From assembly GCA_013398615.1 (NCBI GenBank), contig VZSR01000520.1:29307604-29371603 (forward strand): a stretch of 64,000 bases of DNA, read 5' to 3'. Position 1 is the first letter of the stretch, and each line of letters begins with the position of its first letter. Source of the stretch: Brachypodius melanocephalos. Its lineage: Eukaryota; Chordata; Aves; Passeriformes; Pycnonotidae. This document shows positions 35,981 to 48,769 of this stretch, piece by piece. The notes beneath the pieces were generated by a model, which saw only the letters and a program-made list of their open reading frames with translations, ran no database searches and was not told the origin of the DNA. The position numbers and the translations under genes are program-made.

Positions 35981-38529
35981 GTCTGGAGGAAACTGGAAGA
36001 TCCTTGCCCTAGGTGAGTAACTGCTTAACCTCAAGACCAAAACAGTTTGTTAGAGCATACAGTCTTTCATTTCCTTCACCTTGACAAATTAAAGTCTATA
36101 TAGCATAGTTGATGGAAATGTCCTAGTCTGCCCTCAATTCTGCTGCATTGCTTTTGTCTTTTGTTGTTCTCACTGTAAACTGCTACTAGCTTGGGAGACT
36201 AAAAAGAGAGGAAAAAATCATTAGGCTGTGTTAATTTACACCCAGCAAGGCTTCAACCTTTGCAGTGTGTGGCTCAAACCCAGAATGGAGCATGACATGA
36301 AGATACTGTTAGACTGCCTGCTCATTACAGCAGATTGGTGTCATTCCTGTTTTCCTCCAAGCAGCTTGTTTTTGCAAATTACTAGCTCAGTCTCCTACAA
36401 GAAGCCACTAGCAATCATGCCGATTTCATCACCACTTTTCCACTTGAGGATCTTCCCTTATCCCTTGGTACTGCAGTTGTGTCCAGCCTGAGCGGTCTGC
36501 CAGAAGGAGAGAGGACACTTCCTTCCACCTTGATTAAAAGCTCCTAACACACATTGAAAATGAGATGTGATCTGAGATGTCAAAAGTCTGGCATCCCAAG
36601 CTAGGCACAGTAAGTAATGTCTCACTGGGCAATGTCTCCATGGCATTTTGCTGGCATACTCACTGACTAGCCTGGTACCAGATTTGAGACACTCAGGAAG
36701 GGTTTCTTCAGCAGGAAGCTACAGCAAGACTATAATAGATCCAGTGGCCCTCAGGCAAGCAGTCAGATAAACCTTTAGGGAGTTTGTTGGGCTTGTTTGA
36801 AAACACCTGGGGCTACTGTTTGTTCATGTAAATAATATTCCAAAGAACAGCAAACCTAAAGTTCTCATTATTCAAATTTGGATTTACTGTGTCTTTTTCA
36901 CATTATTTATTTATTTTAAATTATTTGCTGAGCCACTGAGGGGCTGCATTAATGCAAGGGCTGGCCTCCTTACCATGGATCTGATGTTTTCATTTACACT
37001 GATGTGACTTCTCTGGGATCACTGTCACAATTGTTTATTCATGCCTGTTTTATTGAGAGGGCAAACAAACAGACCCAGCCTATCTATAATCCTGGAAATG
37101 GAATATAAGTGATTATTAAATCCAGAGACTTTCAGCACAGCTTCTTCATGTTTGGGGGAATACAGGGCCTTGTAAAAACTTTTGTGTAGAGCTAATGTGA
37201 CAGTTTGCTCGTATGTACCACAATGCTGCTTTAACCTGGATTGTAACAGCAGAAAAACCAGAAAAAAGTCTGTGATTAGGGACCAAGGAAAATAATCCAG
37301 CTTCGCTATATGAGTCCCTGTTGTGGAATATCCTTTCTACACTGTTGAGTCTGCTCTGTGTCAAAAAAATAGCATAAGTATTATGCATATGTAATTGAAG
37401 CAGCTGTCATCTGTTCTCAGAATTAGTTTCACAAATAGTCTGTAAGAGAAATCTGTGGCTTTTTGTCTCATTTTGGGAAAAAATTACAGAAGAAAAACAT
37501 TAATTGATGCAGGTGGAAGAAAACAACTCAGGAATCCCAGTGTTTTTAAAGTAGGATTTTAGCCAGCAAGATAGCCTTGCAAAATCAGCTTTGTAGCACT
37601 TGTTTCTCCAAGTCCTTCAAGAGAAAACACACATGCATATGTCCAAGCTGTCTCCATGGCTCCACCTGCTCTGCCACAGCCTGCTGGAGTGTGATCCTCC
37701 CACTCCATATCATCTGACTCATGCTACAGAATGATTTGTTAAGAAGGAAAAAAGAACTTTCAGCAGGCTTTATTCCTTTGACATAAAAATTTCCTCTCCC
37801 TTTGCTTGTTGAGTTGACAATTCCCACGTAAATATTTTTTCATAAGAAGTGCACAAGATGGCGAAAAGGTCCAAGTAGGAGGGAGCTAAATTTGAATCTT
37901 AAATGAGGGCATTCTGTGTCCCTGTTTTAAGATGTAGAATTGAGAATGAATGTTGATCTCAAATCTTTCTGTCTATTACTGGAATTTGAAACTCATTGTC
38001 AAAGATTCCAAGCAAAGAAATTCTAAAAGAGAACAATTTGCCATCCTGACTCATTTCTTTCCTTTCTTACCTCCAGCCTATGGTCTTCTTATGAGTGCTC
38101 AATGGGGCCTCACTGGACCTTGTTAGTGTTTAAGTAATAGGTGTCTTGCTGACACCTGATACAAAATTCATGTCTTTCTTCTATCATTCATAATACAGAT
38201 TTTCTGAAATACAAAAATTACTTTAAGGTTTTGTGGAAAAGTTTGTGTCAAAGCAGCCACAGTAGGGAATAAGTCTTTCAATTCTGACCTGATAAAGGCT
38301 TTAGCAAACGAGGTGAGAAGTGGGCTAAAACATAAGGAAAGGAGCTCCCTATGGAGGTGCTGTGTACATGTTCTGTCCCTGGCAGGCCTCCTTGACATCT
38401 CTGTTGTAGGTTGTGTCCAAGGCAAAGCTCAATAGGCAGTTCAGGGATTCTCTGTCATAGTTATGTTCCCATAGTGATGATGCCTTTCTTCTTTTGACAA
38501 GTCAGCAGGATTTGCTCTTATCAAGGAAT
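35981..38529. other. Anonymous DNA, nothing recognised
   Basis: No gene or repeat family was identified. Open frames do not exceed 87 codons, apart from those reaching into the CR1 locus to the right. Confidence 0.55.
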
Positions 38530-38609
38530 GCATAAAGAGTCTCTATCCTTTATTGGATACAGGTGGAAACATTCCCACAAAGGATGAGGGAAAGACTAAA
38601 ATACTTAAT
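38530..38609 (+). mobile_element. Older CR1 ORF2, left part (split by a nested insertion)
   Basis: In one frame this encodes PLLDTGGNIPTKDEGKTKIL followed by N (38547-38609). It corresponds to the stretch of CR1 ORF2 just before the conserved FFxSVF block. Reading continues on the far side of the younger element at about 39095 with FFVSVFYS. The two parts together make one interrupted plus-strand element. The left edge is approximate, because the sequence upstream of about 38530 no longer resembles CR1 and the copy is 5'-truncated. Confidence 0.75.
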
Positions 38610-39094
38610 CACAGAATCACAGAATATGTAGGCTGGAAGAGACCTTCAAGATCATNNNNNNNNNNNNNNNNNNNNNNNNNNNNNNNNNNNNNNNNNNNNN
38701 NNNNNNNNNNNNNNNNNNNNNNNNNNNNNNNNNNNNNNNNNNNNNNNNNNNNNNNGCCCATCCATCCAGCCGTTCCAGGTCTCTCTGCAGAGCCCTTCTA
38801 CCCTCCAACAGATTGACACACACTCCCAGCTTAGTGTCATCTGCAAATTTACTGATGACAGACTCAATACCCTCATCCATGTCATCAATAAAAAGATTGA
38901 ACAGAGCTGGCCCCAGCACAGACCCCTGAGGGACACCACTGGTGACTGTCCCCAGCTGGATGCAGCTCCATTCACCACCACTCTCTGGGCCCGGCCATGC
39001 AGCCAGTTCCTGACCCAGCACAGAGTGCTCCTGTCCAAGCCATGGGCTGCCAGCTTATCCAGGAGTGTGCTGTGGGAAACAGTGTCAAAGGCTG
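38610..39094 (-). mobile_element. Younger CR1 LINE inserted in reverse inside an older CR1
   Basis: The 3' end lies at 38610, where the plus strand CACAGAATCACAGAAT is the complement of two ATTCTGTG octamers, the CR1 terminus. About 45 bp of UTR end (to CAAGATCAT) is followed by an assembly gap. From 38756 the minus strand encodes CR1 reverse transcriptase: [20 protein letters not shown], then [35 protein letters not shown] and [10 protein letters not shown]. The catalytic FADD box is intact. A one-base loss near the AASSW/TSGVPQ junction (about 38940-38960) breaks the frame. The 5' end is truncated at the AFDTV region (about 39093). It cannot make a full protein. It is closer to the family pattern than the element it interrupts, which fits a younger age. 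Confidence 0.9.
38656..38755. other. Assembly gap of 100 N
   Basis: Exactly 100 N, a common placeholder for a gap of unknown size. It lies inside the younger CR1 between its 3'-UTR end and the RT region. If the element was not internally deleted, the missing CR1 sequence should be several hundred bases rather than 100. Confidence 0.97.
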
Positions 39095-40245
39095 TTTCTT
39101 TGTTTCAGTCTTTTATAGTTGGACCACTATCCTCGGGTTACTCAGCCCCCTGAGCCGGAAGACAGAAATGAGGAGCAGAATGAAATCCCCATAATTCAAG
39201 GGGAAACAATTAGCAACCTTCTGCCCCACTTTAATGCACGCAAGTCTGTGGGGCCATATGGAATCTACCCAGGGATACTGAGGGAGCTCACAGAAGAGCT
39301 TGACAAGCCACTCTTCATTGCTTATGAGCAGTTCTGGTTGAGCAAGAAGGTCTCAGAAGACTGGAGTTTAGCCAATGTGATGCCTGTCTACAAGAAGGGT
39401 TGGAAAGACAATCCAAGGAATTACTGGCCTGTCAGCCTGACCTTGGTGCCAGGGAGGGTTATGGAACAGATCATCTTGAGTGCCATCATGTGGCACATAC
39501 AGGACAGCCAGGAGATCAGTCCCAGCCAGCACAAGTTTATGAAAGACAGGTCCTGCTTGACCAACCTGATCTCCATCTGTGGCAAGGTGACCCTCCTAAT
39601 GGATGAGGGAAGGACTGTTGGTGTTGTCTATGTGGATGTTAGTAAAACCTTTGACTGTCTCCTACAGCATTCTCCTGGAGAAACTGACTGCTCAGGCCTT
39701 TGATGGGCATATTCTTTGCTGGGTAAAAAATCAGCTGGACGTCCAAGCCATGAGTGGTGGTGAATGGATTTAAACCCAATTGATGGCCAGTCACAAGTGG
39801 TGTTCCACAGGGCTCAGTATTGGAGTCAGTTGTGTGCAATCTCTCTATCAGTGATAGGCATGAGGGGATTGAATGCACCCTCAGTCAGTTTGCAGACAAC
39901 ACCAAGTTGGGTGGGAATATTGATCTGCTTGGAAGCAGGAAGGCTCTGCAGAGGGATCTGGACAGGCTGGATAAATGGGCCAAGGTCAGTGCTATGAGGT
40001 TCAACAAGGCCAAGTGCCAGGTCCTGCTCTTGGGTCACAACTACCCCAGGCAGTGCTACAGGCTGGGGGCAGAATGGCTGGAAAGCTGCCCAGCGGAAAA
40101 GGATCCAAGACCATGTAAATATAGAGGACCTGGGGGTTCTGGTTGACAACTAACTGCACATGACCCAATGTGTGCCCTGGTGTCCAAGAAGGCCAGTGGC
40201 ATCCTGGCCTGTATTAGCAATAGTGTGGCCAGCAGGACCAGAGAA
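39095..40245 (+). mobile_element. Older CR1 ORF2, right part (decayed reverse transcriptase)
   Basis: It resumes with FFVSVFYS (39096-39119). A frameshift follows, then EPEDRNEEQNEIPIIQGE, LANVMPVYKKG, VSLTLVPGRVMEQIILSAI and VYVDVSKTFDCL. A second frameshift lies near 39657 (SILLEKLTAQAFDGH is readable only in the next frame), with a stop at about 39771. Later blocks are [50 protein letters not shown] and [10 protein letters not shown]. The catalytic FADD box reads FADN, so one catalytic aspartate codon is lost. About 25 extra bases sit at roughly 40104-40128, before the LGVLVDN block. The element ends after SVASRTRE (about 40245) with no CR1 3' UTR. It is inactive. Together with 38530-38609 it is one insertion. 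Confidence 0.92.
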
Positions 40246-43200
40246 AGTGACTGTCACTGGAGAGCAATCTTGAGCAGTCTTGATGTTTCACTTAGCTAAA
40301 ACTTAACAAAGAACAAGAGAATGGTCTTTAGAAAATAATTCTTCCAAGCTGAAGGAGCTGGTGACTAGCCATTGTGTGACAGTTTACCTAATTTCATCAC
40401 TAAGTACATTACCCCTTACACACCTGCCTAGTCATTACTCAAGTAGCAAATGCTTTTACAGTCTTTAATTTGGAGATGTTGTACAGATAAGTAGGATACA
40501 GCAAGGTGCAGTTATCCTCATTATAAGAACAGGATCTAATAGATTTGTAAGGATGTGTAATGTGCTTAAGTTCCTTTTAAAAAACCTTTTCTTTAAAGAT
40601 TTTATATGTAATGCACAAGAAGTCTGTGGTATGATAAAAAGCTGAACCTATGTATTAGAATGCATGATTTGCCAAAGGGTTTCATTAAGACCAGGAGTTT
40701 AGTCAGATGCAGCGATGATATTTATGTTGATAATCGCTGTAACTTTGGATATTCCTATTAACAGGGACAGGGAAATTGGAAAGGGTACTAAACCTTATGG
40801 TTTAGATCAAGACTGGAGATTAGGATATTAACTTTTATGTTAGGATCTGATTGCCTCCTTGCTGCCTACAGCAGAATCTCCCTGCATATTCGTGTCAATG
40901 GTTGGGTCTTGGCAACTATTTCTTCATGAGCTGGGCTGTGAGCACACCAGCCTCTATATTTGTATCTTTCTTGAGGCTCAGGTTTAAGCAAATTCTTAAT
41001 TGCCTACTCACTAGATTATCCTTTCCTTCTTCCTTCTCTTTTGCCTCCTGCAGATGTTCATTGTAAATTTTCTGTCACTCTTATGATATTTTTGTGCTAT
41101 TCTTTTACCTCAAAATGGCTTCATTGCTCCATGTAGTTAGTGGTATATATACAGGTGAAACAGCACATGACAGCCAATATCTTAAAATCATTTTTTCCTC
41201 ACTTTCCTTTCACTTTCTTGATTTCTGTAATGTCAGTTTCAGTTAGCGATCTCCTTCTCCATGAAACAAAACCTTATTAAAATGTAACTACTCAGATGTT
41301 TGTATTTAATGTAAGTAAAGATTAGTTTCTGTGTTTAAAAGTTAAGTCACTGATTAAGTAACCTGTAGACTTTTTTGGCAATCACGTTAATAAGAGTATT
41401 TGTGAAGATATGGTCTGTATTTAGGGAGAATTAATTAGTTTAGAAGTAAAATCTATATAGCTGAAGGAAATAATTTAGCTGTCCTTTACAGAAAAATAAA
41501 AAAGGTGCTATTGGGGAAAAGATGTCACTATCATCAATTAAAAATTGAAGGACACATTTAAGACTGAAATGAAAATAAATCAGACCTAAAAACATTGCTG
41601 CTCCTTGGACTGTATCTGTTCCATAGATAACACAGGACATCATCTCCAGGACTGTCAATCAGAGATGGTTTTGTGAGTACCAATCTCAGTAAAAAATAAT
41701 TACATTGACAGAAGCTACTGAGCTGGATTATCTCAGTGTCTAGAAGCCTCTCACCTTTGCAGAGCAAGGTTACTTTAGCCCATATTTATATGAGAAAATG
41801 AATGCATTGGTCTTTCTGCCCAGTTCCTATTCATTTACTTACTAAAACCAGAGCATTAGTTCAGCATGTTAATTTTTCTTGAGAAAAACAAATGCAACTT
41901 CTCTGTAGTAGCTGCAAATGCGCTACTACATTGAATGAACTGATTATCTGGGTATCCTGATCTACACGGGGCTGAGGACCAAAGATCAATAGCAGCAGAG
42001 CTTAAGACAGATCAGAACTCTGCTGATGGAATAGGTTCTGTGTAAACCTTACCAATCTCAACAGTATGAGCATTTATATGTGACTCATTAACATAATAAA
42101 AAGAGGCAGGATATATGTCAGAAGACATGACTGAAGCCAGGAAGGATGTTTTTTAAACCTTTTGCATGACTACCAGAAATTTACACTGCCTCTTTATATT
42201 TTCCAATCAGCTGAATGGTGTAACCAATAGCCTCTTCCAGAGATTAGGGAGCAAAGTGTATTTGTAGGCTGACTTTTCAAGTGTTGAAGGTAGTATAGAC
42301 AAGTAGAACAGATGTAGCTGTAATGATTTCATATACTAGTAGAAAACCGAAGAGCAAAGTCAAAGGTAGATTTTTTAATTGTTGCATGTAGGACTGAACT
42401 GCAAAGGCTGTTGTTATAATTTGCTGATTGTAATGGAAAAGAGTGTTGGAAAGAGTCAAACACTCCTTTTTCGCTATGATTAAAATATACTTCAATGTAT
42501 TTTTGTATATGAATAGGACAAGTGCTTAGTTACTATTTTTACTGACTTAAAAATTTAGACATTTTAAATTGAGAGTTACACTTTTATATGAAAATGTAAA
42601 GACTTTCTTTTGAAACACTATGTAGCCATTTTTAGATTGTACTTGACATTATTGTTTTGGCTGGAACAGTTTGAATATTATTTTCATTTGTAGTAATTTC
42701 AGTTAGATTGCACAGGTATTTTTGAGGGTGAATGAAACATATGATAAAGTGTTGCATGCTTGTATTAAAGACTATTATATGAATGGATACTCTGACTCTC
42801 TGTAGGAGAATGGGAAATGTAAAGATATCGAACCTATTTTCATTCTCCATATGTCCAGAAAACTCTTGCTATGATTGATGTGACCTCAGCCTTCTGACAA
42901 AAGGAATCTAATCAGGTTATTTCATTTAAAATGGATGCAAATCAAGAAGAATTAAAAGCATCAGCAAAACAATGATGTGAAAGCTACAGACAGAAAAGGA
43001 TCATTGTTAGGGAGAAGCCACAGCTGCTCTGTAAAACTTGATGCTGCTTTCCAAGTTAGTTGGAAAGATGGGATGGATGATAAAATAGGAAATGAAGATT
43101 TTATTTGAACATCCCAGATAAAACTAATTGGGAAGCAAAATCTTTCCACCTCTCCTGCTCCCTGGACATTTGCTAATGGACAAACCTTGTATGAAGGCAT

Positions 43201-43721
43201 TTTCTTGGTACTTATGTCAAAAGCCAGAGTATTTTGAAGGTACCTGAGAGAACTGAAATTACATAATTTGAGTTCTATCAATAGTCTAAAAGGAGAGAGC
43301 TGCTGAGAAAGGGAGATTTGGAGTCTTACTATGAAATTGCCTTTCTGGATATCGCTCTGACAATGAGATTGAAGAAAAGTCCCAGCCAAGTTATGAGTTG
43401 GTGGGTCTCAGTCTGGTTAAAAGAAAAAGCATGACCCTAATCATACTCAGGAGCACAGCTCACTCTTTTTTAGGAATCTTGGCAGCTAGAATACTCAAGC
43501 AGTGAAGAAAATTATGCTAACTTGATGTGAATTAATCAGAGTAACTTTTAAAGATTTAATATACACCCCCATCAGTACCAGAAAAGTCCCTGCCTACTGG
43601 CCATGGTGCTCATCTCCAACCCACACACATGTGGAGAGACACTGGAGCTGATTACAATCTGTAAGAACATTATTTTTAACAGTTGTAATAGTCCACTCCT
43701 GAATAATCATTAAATGTACCT
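40246..43721. other. Anonymous DNA, no gene seen
   Basis: AT-rich sequence with no recognised repeat. The 142-codon minus frame at 42961-43389 is unfamiliar. No splice-flanked exon pattern was convincing. Confidence 0.5.
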
Positions 43722-43777
43722 TAAAAAAAAACAACCCAAATCCAAGCCAGCAAAAAACCAAAAAGCCAACCAAAACT
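43722..43777. repeat. A/C-rich low-complexity tract
   Basis: A run of nine A is followed by AACC, CCAA and AAAACC blocks. It has the same texture as the tracts near 0.4, 3.3 and 5.5 kb. Confidence 0.8.
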
Positions 43778-46700
43778 AGAATATATGCAGATGACTAAAA
43801 TGCAGTTCCTTTCTTCCTACGCAGAGCTATTATGCTCAAATACTCCCAGTGAAAGCATCTGCAGCAAGTCACAAGCAGGATTTTAACCATTTAGTTGTCT
43901 GATGTTCAGTTTCTCTGATCATTGTTTTGCAGCTGGGGGAGTGTGTTACCAAGGTAAAATTCTGAAAATCTCATTACCTTGCTTTTGAATAATTGAAAAT
44001 TCCTTTTCTGGGTGGCCCAGGGATATGTCTGTGACATTAATCCTTTAGAGTTCTCTATCAGCCTATCACTTTTATAACAGCACCTCCTGGGTTAATGAGT
44101 TGGCATTCTTCTTGCTCTTTAGGGATGTGGGGGCCAGGCAAATCAAAGGAGGCTGCTAAATTGTGTAGAAGAGAGATTATGAAATGTGCCCTAGAGTGGG
44201 GTCTGTGGCATAAGTTGGGAAAAAGAGACTGGTTGAAGATGGTAGCATGGCTCTGGGTTCTCTCTAGCATATATTGTCCTAGTTGATGGAGTGGTTTTAT
44301 GTCTAGAATTGTTTATCTTCTATGTTTTTGAGACAGGTTTTGGGTGTTCATTTTGGCTCTTGTGGTGAAAATCTGTGCTTTTAACACAATTGGGGTTTTA
44401 GCAAAAGGTTCTGTTATGTATTGTTCAGAAATAGTTAAAGGATTAGAGATGTTGGAGTGTTCTTCTGGCATCATATTCCTTTTGCATGTTGTATAGTACA
44501 CATTTTATTTGAAACAAATCTCTCTAAAAGAAAATACCCATTCCTGGACAAGAGGCTCAGTCTTTCCTTCCTGGTCCAGATGTGCCACTGCACTGTGCCA
44601 AAGGCTGATGCAGGCTGAGCTGGGTTAGCTGCACAGTGCCAGAATTTGAGAAATAGTATTTTGCAATCAGCTGGAGTAAAGAAGCCATGAGGGAGTTGCT
44701 CTCAATGAAATCCTTTCTGTGAGGTATCTCTGCAGGTCCCTGGTTCATTGTTGCTGTTGTTATCCCCCCTGTAGTTTCTGTTTCAAACTGGAATAGCTCA
44801 AAAAATGACCATCCTCTTTCGTTCTGCCAGACTGACCCCACATACAGGCTCATTAAGCCCCAGCTTGCTTATTGTTTGCACTCTCAAAGCTAATGTAAGT
44901 CAAGGGAGAGATTGGTGCTTGGCTTTGGCTCAGAATGTTGAGCAAACAGCTGACTGGTTTCTAACTAACTCATTTAGGAGAAGAAAAGCAAACTCTGTTT
45001 TTAATGTTAGCTTGCTCTGGTAGCAATTTTTTCTAGCGCATTTCTCTCTGTTGGATGGAGATACAGAGCAAGGGTGAGTCCAGTTAGAAGCTTTGGTGTT
45101 TGTACTTTCAGGCGTTAAATAGAGATACTGGAATGGAATAGAAATGCCTGACCTAATTAGCCCCCCAGAGAGACAACCCCAGATTTCCTATGCCACAATG
45201 TGGCAAATGAAGGCCTCTGTGTGGTAAAGGCTACAAAGCAAATCTGGCAGGCAAGGAGAAATGGAGTATTGCTCTTGATAATGGTAGAGAAACAAAGTAT
45301 TTGGTGACATGCTGTGCTGCTGAAAATTCCTATTCTCAGGTCTATTCCTTCATCTCTTTTTCCCCACATGCATGCACAAACAAACCCTTTTAAAGATGGA
45401 GGAGAAAGCAAAATTAGCCCTCTTCTTCTCTGACCTCTCCCTGGAGGCCAGGAAGGTAAAGATGCAGTCACAGTTGTGGCTTCCCAGCCAGTACATTATC
45501 TCTTCCCTTAGATCAGTGTGGAAAATATCAGCTTGGTATTTCCTGAAATACCTGGTTTCTGAGAATCAGTATGAAATCTTTACAGTTTTGTGAAATCTAA
45601 AGTTTGCATAGGCTGCAAAGCCAAGGAGAAATCAATACTTTTTCTTTAGTTTAGTTTAGAACCATGACTTCAGAGCAGCCCGAAAGTGTTGAAGAAGTAG
45701 ATGATGCTTGCAAACTTTTGTCAGTTGTAACTAAATATTCCAGAAACCCCAAACCAAACAACTCAAACATTTATTTATCCAGCTTCTCACCACTGCAGCT
45801 TTGTTTTATTTTAAGCCTTCTCTCAGGGACAAACAGTTGAGTCACACTGAGGGTTATCAGTTACAGATTAGGAAAAAGCATGGGATGCTCAAACTGGCCA
45901 TCTCTCTCACCTTCAGTGGGGGTGTTAGCATGAGTTACGTGTTTGCCTGCTGAGGAAGGATGAGTGGGAAAGGAGAATGGCTGTCAATGGCAGACATTGA
46001 AAAGTACCCTTTTTTTTTGTGATGCAAAAAGTCCAAAGTACTCAGACAGCAGCAGACAGAGACAGGCTGAGGGAACATCTCACCTTTGAGTTGCTGAAGA
46101 GGGAGGAGTTCAGATGTGAAAAGTGGCAAAAAGAACAAAAGATCCCAGAGCAGCAGTTTCTTGAAGATTTTATGGTGCATCAAATTTTGGTAGTATATTC
46201 AGATGGCTGTAAAAGAAAAACAAGATATGTGTCTGAAACTGTAGCCTTTGCTCAGCAAAGTCACCTTGTCCCTGCGTTCAGCAGCAATGTTTTAATGTGC
46301 TTGTAAGAGATGTCCTACTATCCTGTGTTTGTGTTTTACCACTGGAAGAACATCCTTCTATAATCACATCTTCTTTAAAAACCCAAGACTCTCATGCAGT
46401 ATCCTTTTTCCTACGTCTGCTAGTCTTTTACTTTTGCTACAATCACTCTCCTCAGAAATAGAAAACTTATTTTATGCTACTCTTGGCACCAGTTAGGCCC
46501 CTACAGCTTTGTTTTGCTTTGTTTTCAATTGCTTTTTCCATTCTTCTGTGTTTTAATTATGTGTCCTTAGTGATGAGATTTTATCCTCTGAGAAAGGAAA
46601 CTATTACTTATATTTGTGATCCAGTTTTCAGATTCTGTGGAAAACATTGTAAAGAATAAATAATAATTCCTTGACATCTTTTCACTTTCTAGAAGATTTC

Positions 46701-48769
46701 CAGTCTAAATTTCTTCACTCTAAATTTTTATGCTTTTAATTTGATTTTTATCATTTTACATTGATCTTCCATCTTTTCTTTGCATCTTGTGTTTATAGAT
46801 TTTATTTCTCTTCTTAGGCAGCACTAGCCCTGCATTTTCATATTCAAATTTGAAACTATCTTCCTAAATCAATCTAAGATAGTCACAGAATTTCTTCATG
46901 TCTATTCCTGCTTAGAATTGTCAAATGGAGCTTTGTAGTATTTGGTAGGCAGTCTGAAGGCAAATGAAGAAGGAAATGTCAGAGCCAAGCCACTAGCTAA
47001 GTAATAATGAATAATCAGTCCTTTACATATTTACCCAAGCTTTTTTTGTGTTACAAAACAAAAAGAAACCAGGTTGGAATTCTACAGGGAAATCAGGCTT
47101 TTGTATAAGATTTAAAATACGTGCTCCTTTCTGAATTCTACCTCTATTAATTTTCATTCAATATCTTTTCTCTTTCTGTGCACAACATATAACTATATAT
47201 TTATTTAAAATATATATCTAGTATGTTTTATACAATACTTTTGTCCTGTTCTTAGATTTTGATTATAAGTCACTGTTCATTCCCAGTCTGAGACATTCTG
47301 TCTGAAACATGGGATAATTTTTAATGATACCTATATTGTAAATTCCTTTCAACATAGAATGAACTGTTGAGTAGTGTCAGTAGAATTTTAAATTAAGTGC
47401 ACATGAACCATGTGCTAGTTCTGGTTGCTTTAAAATCTGAAATAACACTTTCCTGGAATGCTGTTTCTGGGAGTGTATTTTTTCTTTGTGGAAGGCCCTT
47501 GCAAAACTTTATGAACAATATTTTCTCTGTCACAATGGCACAAAATATTATGACTGGTTAGTGGCAAAATATAGCAAAGCAAAGAATATTGTCTGCAGGG
47601 GAATTTTATGTAACCAAGAATACATTTACCCAAAGAGTAAATACAGTCAGACCACTGAAATTCTTGCACTAAGATTACATATATCAGACTTAATATTTTG
47701 TGCTGTTTGTAATATTTTTTGAGAGCTGCACTCAGGACTTCTCTAGCTGTCTCTGGGATTTGTTCCTAAAGAAGTTCTCTACTGGTATGATGCATCAAGG
47801 GCCTCTTCAAGTCCCATTTAATTCCACATCTGTTTTCCAAACCTGGTCTTGAGTGGTCGTGCGTGTAAGGAGGCTTGGTTCCCATTTTCGATGTGGTGGT
47901 TTTGCACATACTCTTCCCTTATCCTTTTCTTGGCCTCCCTTTCTGAGCATTCACGTTTCTCTCTGTGCTCATTTCCCTGTGAAACCACACTAGGATGCAG
48001 GATGGAAACCCCTGGGATTTTAAATCCCAAGCCAAGTCTGAGTGAGAAAGGCAAATATCACTCCAACACTCTCAATGCGACTGCTGCCTTGATTGATAGA
48101 TTAAATCTCCTCTTTTGTTTTAAAGTCCTCTTGCCTTTGACTCCTTTGCAAACCCCAGCAGCTTTGTCTTTGCTGACCAGAGAGACACATCTAGTTACAG
48201 AAAAGCTTCTCACTTTCTGGTGCTGTCAAGACATACGATAACCACTCAAAATACTCCTGACAGTACGTGTCTGTATTGAATCTAGTTTAAACAAAGAAAG
48301 AAAGCATGAGAATACAGGTTATTTTGGGAATAAAAATATAAAGTTTTCTCTCCCACAGTGATCCTTGTAGTTGAACACGTGGTTACTAAAACAGTCTGGC
48401 TTTACAGCTGGAGCAATGTAAAAATAGTTCAATTAAAAAGATGGGAAAAATATAAAAAGTATCACAGACTTTTGGGTTTCTTAATAAAAGTCTGAAATTT
48501 ACAGAGACCAGGATGGTGCAGCTGGATACAAAGTCTTTGTTGCTAGTCAGTTGATACCAACGTCATGAATCACTTTGCTTTTCTAGGCATGAATAATCAC
48601 ATATCCAACTTGTACCTGTATACCATACCCCACAATATTTTGTTGTCTTTCCTTAATTAAATTATAAACTTCAACTAAAATATTCTGCAAATTTCTCCAT
48701 CTGGACCCTGTTACCAGAGTAGCAGTAAATGATTCACTGTCTACAAGAGTTTCATAACTGCAGAAAAGA
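43778..48769. other. Anonymous DNA, no gene seen
   Basis: Open frames are at most 130 codons (plus, 47849-48241). The 95-codon plus frame at 46019-46306 encodes a charged Glu/Lys/Arg-rich stretch that could look helical, but nothing else supports it as coding. An AT-rich patch (ATATATTTATTTAAAATATA) lies near 47195-47220. Confidence 0.5.

Noticed and set aside
42961..43389. 142-codon minus-strand open frame
   Set aside because: No recognisable domain or gene context.
46019..46306. 95-codon plus frame with a charged, helix-like stretch
   Set aside because: Interesting composition but no homology recognised and no supporting signals. Not listed as a gene.
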